Part shown: in pieces, positions 57,785-64,000 of the stretch
Numbering within the stretch: position 1 is the stretch's first letter
Layout of the letters: each line of letters opens with the position of its first letter
DNA from: Streptomyces puniciscabiei
GTDB lineage: Bacteria > Actinomycetota > Actinomycetes > Streptomycetales > Streptomycetaceae
Direction: 5' to 3'
Assembly (NCBI RefSeq): GCF_006715785.1
Contig: NZ_VFNX01000001.1
Span: 4,692,001-4,756,000, forward strand
Length of the DNA stretch: 64,000 nt
Position numbers and translations under genes: made by a program
The notes under the pieces: generated by a model
Database searches by the model: none
Seen by the model: the letters and a program-made list of their open reading frames with translations, nothing else
What the model was told of the DNA's origin: nothing

Positions 57785-59041
57785 TCAGTCGACCCCTCTG
57801 ATCCGCCCCACCAGCACCGCCCCCGCCAGCCCGATCACCGCCGCCACCAGGTACAGCACCCGGTAGCCGCCCAGGTAGGTCACGACCGGCGCCGCCAGCG
57901 CGGGGGCGGCCACCTGGGGCAGGGCGTTGGCCACGTTGATGACGCCCAGGTCCTTGCCCCGGTCCAGCGCCTTCGGCAGGACGTCCGTCATCAGCGCGAA
58001 GTCGACCGAGGTGAACACGCCGAAGCCGACACCGAGGACGGCGGCCGCCACGATCGCGCCGGGCCAGGTCTGCCAGCCGGCCAGGGCCGCCGTCGCCACC
58101 GCCATCAGCACGCCCGACCAGACGACGAACGGCTTGCGCCGCCCCACCCGGTCCGACCACACCCCTCCCACCACGACGGTTGCCATCAGCGTCAGGCTGT
58201 TGACGGCCGTCAGCACCAGCACGCCCTGGCCGGGGTCGGGGCGGTGCAGGCGGTCGCGGAGGTAGTAGAGCAGGTACAGCAGGACGAGGGAGTTGCTGAG
58301 GTTGATCAGGAACCGGGTGAGCCAGGCCCAGCCCAGGTCGGGGTGGCGGCGCGGGCTCAGCCAGAAGCCCGCGAGGAAGCCGCGCCAGGACCAGGGCGGT
58401 CGGTCCTCCGGCGGCAGCCGCAGGTCGTCGTAGCGCAGGACGTACGGCAGCACGCCCGCGACCGCGCACACCGCGCACGCCGTGTACCCGGCTCCGATCC
58501 CGCCCGCCACGGTCGCAAGTCCCGTGCCGCCGACCACGCCCAGGATCTGTGCCGCCCCCAGCCAGCCGCCCACGGCGCCCCGCTGGAGCCGGGGCACCCG
58601 GTCCGGCACGGCCGCCGTGACCGCCGCGAACGCCGCGTTCAGCGTGAGCTGCACCAGGCACCAGCCCACGGCCATGGACCACACCCCGCCCGCCCGCGCG
58701 AGCAGCAGCAGGGACAGCGCGCCGCCCGCCGCACCGGCCACGATCCACGGCGTACGGCGGCCGGGCCGGGCAGTCGTACGGTCGGACAGGGCGCCGAAGA
58801 AGGGGTTGGCGAGCAGGGAGACCACCGCGCCGGCGCCGGTCACCCAGGCCAGCATCGTCTCCTTGGACATTCCGGAGCCGGGCGCGAAGTCCCCCGCCTG
58901 GGAGGCGAGCAGGATCTGCAGCGGGCCGAACCAGCCGACCCAGATCGCCCCGTTGGCCACCGACAGGGCCGCCGTCCAGCCCCGGCCGACCGGTTCGACG
59001 GGCTCGGTGAGGGCGGCGGCCGAACCGCTGACGGTGGTCAT
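57785..59041 (-). CDS. MFS sugar transporter (GPH-like)
   Basis: The 418-residue protein is predicted to have 12 membrane helices, with GALSDRTTARPGRRTPWI and VWSDRVGRRKPFVVW loops. These fit a sodium- or proton-linked glycoside transporter of the GPH/SLC45 type more than a drug pump. Its ATG overlaps the TGA of the beta-glucosidase gene (ATGA), so the two are coupled: the transporter would import a beta-glucoside that the enzyme cleaves. The longer in-frame start at 59179 overlaps the glucosidase and is rejected. Confidence 0.88.
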   Translation of the reverse strand: MTTVSGSAAALTEPVEPVGRGWTAALSVANGAIWVGWFGPLQILLASQAGDFAPGSGMSKETMLAWVTGAGAVVSLLANPFFGALSDRTTARPGRRTPWIVAGAAGGALSLLLLARAGGVWSMAVGWCLVQLTLNAAFAAVTAAVPDRVPRLQRGAVGGWLGAAQILGVVGGTGLATVAGGIGAGYTACAVCAVAGVLPYVLRYDDLRLPPEDRPPWSWRGFLAGFWLSPRRHPDLGWAWLTRFLINLSNSLVLLYLLYYLRDRLHRPDPGQGVLVLTAVNSLTLMATVVVGGVWSDRVGRRKPFVVWSGVLMAVATAALAGWQTWPGAIVAAAVLGVGFGVFTSVDFALMTDVLPKALDRGKDLGVINVANALPQVAAPALAAPVVTYLGGYRVLYLVAAVIGLAGAVLVGRIRGVD

Positions 59042-60351
59042 CTCTGCGCCCGGAGCACGTCCCGGAACCAGTGGTAGGAGGCCTTCGGGGTGCGCTCCAG
59101 CGTCGCGTAGTCCACGTGCACCAGGCCGAAGCGGCGGGCATAGCCCTCGGCCCACTCGAAGTTGTCCATCAGGGACCACACGAAGTAGCCGCGCACGTCC
59201 ACGCCGGCCTCCAGCGCGCTGTGCAGGGCGCGGATGTGGGCGTCCAGGTAGGCGATGCGGTCCTGGTCGTCGAGGCCGTCGTAGGAGCAGCCGTTCTCGG
59301 TGATGACGATCGGCGGGAGCCTGTCGCCGTAGGTCTCGGCGAAGCCGCAGAGCAGCTCGGTGAGGCCCTCCGGGACGATCGGCCAGCCGAAGTCGGTCAC
59401 CGGGCGGCCCTCGATCTCCCGGACGGAGAAGGGGAGTTCGGCGGGCAGTGCCAGACCGCCGTACTCGCTGTCGGTGCCGCCGGGTGCCCCCACCCGTGTC
59501 GGCGCGTAGTAGTTGATCCCGTACCAGTCGACCGGTTCGGCGATGACCTTCAGATCCGCCGCGACGTCCCCCGGCATCAACTCGCCCATGCCGTCGGGGT
59601 ATTCACCGAGGATGACCGGCTCGGCGAACAGGCGGTTGAGCAGGACGTCGTAGAAGCCGGCCGCCTCCACGTCCGCCGGTTCGGCGGAGGCGGGCCAGGT
59701 GGGGCCGTGGGAGTTGGCGATGCCGATGTCCGTCGCCCCGGCCGCGCGCAGGGCCCGGACCGCGAGGCCGTGGGCGAGGAGCTGGTGGTGGGCGACGGGG
59801 AGCGCGTCGAAGAGGAGCCGCCTGCCCGGGGCGTGGGCGCCGAGGGCGTGGCCGAGGAGGGTGTGCTCGGCGGGCTCGTTCAGGGTGATCCACTTGCCGA
59901 CCCGGTCGCCGAGCCGCTCGGCGACCACGGACACGTGGTCCGCGAACCGGGCCGCCGTGTCCCGCTGGAGCCAGTCCAGGCGGGCGGGCAGGTCCCAGTG
60001 GAAGAGGGTGGGCACGGGCCGTACGCCCGCCGCGCACAGCTCGTCCACCAGGCGGTCGTAGAAGTCCAGGCCGCCGGGGGAGCCGACGCGGGGCCAGGAG
60101 ACCGAGAAGCGGTACGCGTTCACGCCGAGGCCGGCGAGGAGGCCCACGTCCTCCCGGTGGCGGTGGTAGTGGTCGCAGGCCACCGCCGCCGTCGAACCGT
60201 CCTTCACCCGCCCCGGTTCGGCGGTGAACACGTCCCACACGGACGCCTCGCGCTCGTCCGCCGCCCCCTCGATCTGGTGGGCGGAGGTCGACACACCCCA
60301 CAGGAAGCCGGCCGGGAACCGAGGTATCGGATTGCCTGCGTCAGTCGCCAT
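59038..60351 (-). CDS. GH1 family beta-glucosidase
   Basis: The 437-residue retaining glycosidase has the acid/base Glu159 (TLNEP) and nucleophile Glu352 (ITENG), with FPAGFLWGVSTSAHQIEGA at the N terminus. It has no signal peptide and is cytoplasmic, cleaving imported cellobiose or related beta-glucosides. ATG 60351 is preferred to a TTG farther upstream. A palindrome TTACC-N3-GGTAA (60365-60377) lies 14 bp before it. Confidence 0.93.
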   Translation of the reverse strand: MATDAGNPIPRFPAGFLWGVSTSAHQIEGAADEREASVWDVFTAEPGRVKDGSTAAVACDHYHRHREDVGLLAGLGVNAYRFSVSWPRVGSPGGLDFYDRLVDELCAAGVRPVPTLFHWDLPARLDWLQRDTAARFADHVSVVAERLGDRVGKWITLNEPAEHTLLGHALGAHAPGRRLLFDALPVAHHQLLAHGLAVRALRAAGATDIGIANSHGPTWPASAEPADVEAAGFYDVLLNRLFAEPVILGEYPDGMGELMPGDVAADLKVIAEPVDWYGINYYAPTRVGAPGGTDSEYGGLALPAELPFSVREIEGRPVTDFGWPIVPEGLTELLCGFAETYGDRLPPIVITENGCSYDGLDDQDRIAYLDAHIRALHSALEAGVDVRGYFVWSLMDNFEWAEGYARRFGLVHVDYATLERTPKASYHWFRDVLRAQR

Positions 60352-60364
60352 GCCCGGATCATCC

Positions 60365-60387
60365 TTACCCCCGGTAACGTAAGTCAA
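60365..60387 (-). promoter_or_regulatory. Promoter/operator of the beta-glucosidase operon
   Basis: TTACC (60365-60369) and GGTAA (60373-60377) are inverted with a 3-bp spacer. TTGACT (read on the minus strand from 60387) could be a -35, but the -10 spacing is poor. The palindrome could be the operator of a regulator not seen here. Confidence 0.45.
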
Positions 60388-60408
60388 CGCCCCGGCGGGA
60401 ACCGGCGC

Positions 60409-60675
60409 TCACGCCCCTTCCTCGAGCACCCGGGACACCAACTCCCGCTGTTCCTCGGTGAGTCGGGGATCGGCCGCGTAGACGGTCCGGCCGTCCACGG
60501 TGATCTCGTAGTGGAAGCCGTCCGGGACGCCGGCCGGTGGGGTGCCCCGGCCGGACGCGAGGACGCGTTCGGCCAGGGCGTGCCAGGCCGGGGCGTCGGG
60601 CCGGGCCGAGGTGTCCACCTCGGCCCGGCGCTCGATCCCCGCGAAACCGCCCGTGCGCCGTACTCGAATACGCAT
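60409..60675 (-). CDS. Emfourin-like protease inhibitor (88 aa)
   Basis: The 88-residue protein begins MRIRVRRTGGFAGIERRAEVDT and has GFHYEITVDGRTV, the pattern of emfourin, the inhibitor of protealysin-like M4 proteases. It lacks a signal peptide, in line with a cytoplasmic inhibitor. The gene lies 20 bp after the M4 protease stop, in the same operon, as in the Serratia protealysin-emfourin pair. It would keep the enzyme silent in the producing cell. Confidence 0.8.
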   Translation of the reverse strand: MRIRVRRTGGFAGIERRAEVDTSARPDAPAWHALAERVLASGRGTPPAGVPDGFHYEITVDGRTVYAADPRLTEEQRELVSRVLEEGA

Positions 60676-60695
60676 GGGGATTGTCTAGTACGGAA

Positions 60696-61766
60696 CTACA
60701 GGGTCCGCACCCCGACCTGTTCCCACGCCTTCTGCACGGCCTGGAGCTCGTCCCCGGCGCCGTACCGCTCCCGCGCCGCCTTGACCGTCAGCGTGGCGAA
60801 GTCGGCGAACAGCGCGTCCTGCTTCAGCTCGCCGCCGGTGAGCACGTCGTACCAGATCTGCCCGGCCTTCTCCCAGGCCTGCCCGCCGATGGCCGTGGCG
60901 ACCAGGTAGAAGGCGTGGTTGGGGATGCCGGAGTTGATGTGCACGCCGCCGTTGTCGCGGCCGGTGCGGACGTAGTGGTCCATGGTCGCCGGCTGCGGGT
61001 CCTTGCCGAGGTTCGGGTCGTCGTACGCCGTGCCCGGGGCCTTCATCGAGCGCAGCGCGGTGCCGTGGACGTGCGGGGCGAGCAGGCCCGCGCCGATCAG
61101 CCAGTCGGCCTCGGCGGCGGTCTGGCCGAGGGTGTACTGCTTGATCAGCGAGCCGAAGACATCCGAGACCGACTCGTTCAGCGCGCCGGACTGCCCGAAG
61201 TAGTCCAGGTTCGCGGTGTGCTGGGTGACGCCGTGGGTCAGCTCGTGGCCGATGACGTCCACCGGGATGGTGAAGTCGAGGAAGATCTCGCCGTCGCCGT
61301 CGCCGAACACCATCTGCTCGCCGTTCCAGAAGGCGTTGTCGTAGTGCTGGTCGTAGTGGACGGTGGCGTCCAGTGGCAGCCCGTTGTCGTCGATGGAGTG
61401 CCGGCCGTACGCCTTCAGGTACAGCTCGAAGGTGGCGCCGAGGCCCGCGTAGGCGCGGTTGACGGTGGCGTCCGAGACCGGGCCGGAGCCCTCCGCGCGT
61501 ACCTGGGTGCCGGGCAGGTCCTGGGTGTGGTGGGCGTCGTAGATCGTGCGGTGCGGCTGGTCGGCGGCGGCGCCCTGGGGCGCGGCGACGGAGGGCGCGC
61601 CGATGACCGTGGTCAGGCGGCGCTTGGTGCGCTGGTAGGCGTCGTGTTCCAGGGACCGGCGGGCCGGGCCGGAGAGGGCCGGGTCCTCGTGCCGGGCGAG
61701 CTCGTCGAGGACGTGCGGCGGCACGATCGTGCAGAAGACGGGCTGGAAGCCCCCGTTGGTCGTCAT
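60696..61766 (-). CDS. Protealysin-like M4 metalloprotease
   Basis: The 356-residue thermolysin-family protease has HELTH (174-178) with zinc-binding His, and Glu198 in GALNESVSD. The prosegment is short and starts FCTIVPPHVLDEL, the PPxxL motif of protealysin propeptides. There is no classical signal peptide, also typical of protealysin-like enzymes. ATG 61766 (MTTNGG) or ATG 61778 are the best starts; the frame opens at 61802. The downstream gene encodes the matching inhibitor. Confidence 0.9.
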   Translation of the reverse strand: MTTNGGFQPVFCTIVPPHVLDELARHEDPALSGPARRSLEHDAYQRTKRRLTTVIGAPSVAAPQGAAADQPHRTIYDAHHTQDLPGTQVRAEGSGPVSDATVNRAYAGLGATFELYLKAYGRHSIDDNGLPLDATVHYDQHYDNAFWNGEQMVFGDGDGEIFLDFTIPVDVIGHELTHGVTQHTANLDYFGQSGALNESVSDVFGSLIKQYTLGQTAAEADWLIGAGLLAPHVHGTALRSMKAPGTAYDDPNLGKDPQPATMDHYVRTGRDNGGVHINSGIPNHAFYLVATAIGGQAWEKAGQIWYDVLTGGELKQDALFADFATLTVKAARERYGAGDELQAVQKAWEQVGVRTL

Positions 61767-61954
61767 GCCTCGCACCATTGCACTCTGTGACACCCCTGTC
61801 ACTAGAGGCCACCATGATTGGTGAAATACCGGGACAGGAACGCGACGCTCCGTGACGGTGTGCTAGGGCGATGTGGTGCTGCGCACTTTTTGTCCTTTTT
61901 GTGGCGGCGGTCCCGCATACTGATACGCGTCCCCCCGGTCCGGGGCGGCTCGGC

Positions 61955-61960
61955 TAGGCT
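61955..61960 (+). promoter_or_regulatory. -10 box of the leuA leader
   Basis: TAGGCT lies 10 nt before the leader ATG, so the transcript begins within a few bases of that codon. No clear -35 hexamer was found. Confidence 0.5.
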
Positions 61961-61970
61961 GCGACGCATC

Positions 61971-63847
<1,877 letters not shown>

Positions 63848-63871
63848 CCCCTCTGACCGGGAGTTTCGGGA

Positions 63872-63899
63872 CCCCGGCCGCCGTATACAGCGGCCGGGG
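63872..63899 (+). terminator. Terminator after leuA
   Basis: CCCCGGCCGC (63872-63881) and GCGGCCGGGG (63890-63899) form a perfect 10-bp stem with an 8-nt loop, 25 bp after the stop. Confidence 0.7.
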
Positions 63900-64000
63900 C
63901 CCCGGCTGTTCTCGGCCACAGGGCCGGCCAGGTCACAGAAAGGTCTCCTACGGGGTACTGACTCAGCCTCGGTGATGTGGCTAACATCACGCCAGCGCCG

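Overview
The window is high-GC DNA with strong third-position GC bias, many GTG starts, actinomycete-type leaderless promoters and a gene order I recognise from memory as the leuS-holA-lepA-hemW-hrcA-dnaJ-phoH-ybeY-era-leuA core of a Streptomyces chromosome. I cannot assign a species. No phage, plasmid, IS or CRISPR is visible.

Layout. 1-1780: weakly coding DNA, two tiny zinc-ribbon genes and tRNA-Ala(GGC). 1851-4732 (minus): a two-gene redox operon, a haem-b-type membrane protein and a NuoF-like flavoprotein fused to a ferredoxin. 5006-16410: a Leu-codon leader peptide and terminator before leuS, then a membrane protein, DegV, the ComEA-ComEC pair, holA (DNA polymerase III delta) and rpsT. 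16637-23923: lepA, an acyl-CoA synthetase, a sensor-type SpoIIE phosphatase and hemW. 24023-26160: a Uma2-type protein, a DUF3097 protein and an MBL hydrolase. 26247-28531: a CIRCE-controlled hrcA-dnaJ operon ending in a UUCG terminator. 28599-37094: nitronate monooxygenase, rsmE, a VOC protein, a lipoprotein, a tricorn-type protease, a HIT protein, RNase Z and an adenine/adenosine deaminase. 37046-41997: MFS transporters and a glucarate catabolic cassette (kdgD, gudD, PfkB kinase). 41998-42870: a repeat-rich non-coding stretch. 42871-46115: phoH-ybeY-CNNM-MmcQ. 46149-49993: an LD-carboxypeptidase, a divergent efflux pump/XRE regulator pair and a zinc-less cytidine-deaminase relative. 50198-53267: a secreted three-gene WxL-like cassette. 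53161-54824 (minus): amtB-glnK with GlnR boxes. 54965-60351: era, a second XRE regulator with a divergent NAD-dependent epimerase, and an MFS/beta-glucosidase operon. 60409-61766: a protealysin-like protease with an emfourin-like inhibitor. 61971-63899: leader peptide, leuA and terminator.

How it fits together. Much of the window is housekeeping (translation: leuS, lepA, rpsT, ybeY, rsmE, era, tRNA; competence-like DNA uptake; protein folding). Both leucine genes, leuS and leuA, are preceded by short leaders with runs of Leu codons, which suggests leucyl-tRNA-responsive control at both ends of the window. Accessory insertions between housekeeping genes are the WxL-like surface cassette with amtB-glnK (placed between the deaminase relative and era), the glucarate cassette and the beta-glucosidase operon. 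The most unusual items are the WxL-like cassette in an actinomycete, whose last gene runs 107 bp into glnK; an AmtB with Glu in place of the first pore histidine; two XRE regulators sharing a TGGTGGCACCA palindrome; a palindromic repeat inserted in frame in the tricorn protease; and the NuoF-ferredoxin protein lacking one cluster cysteine.
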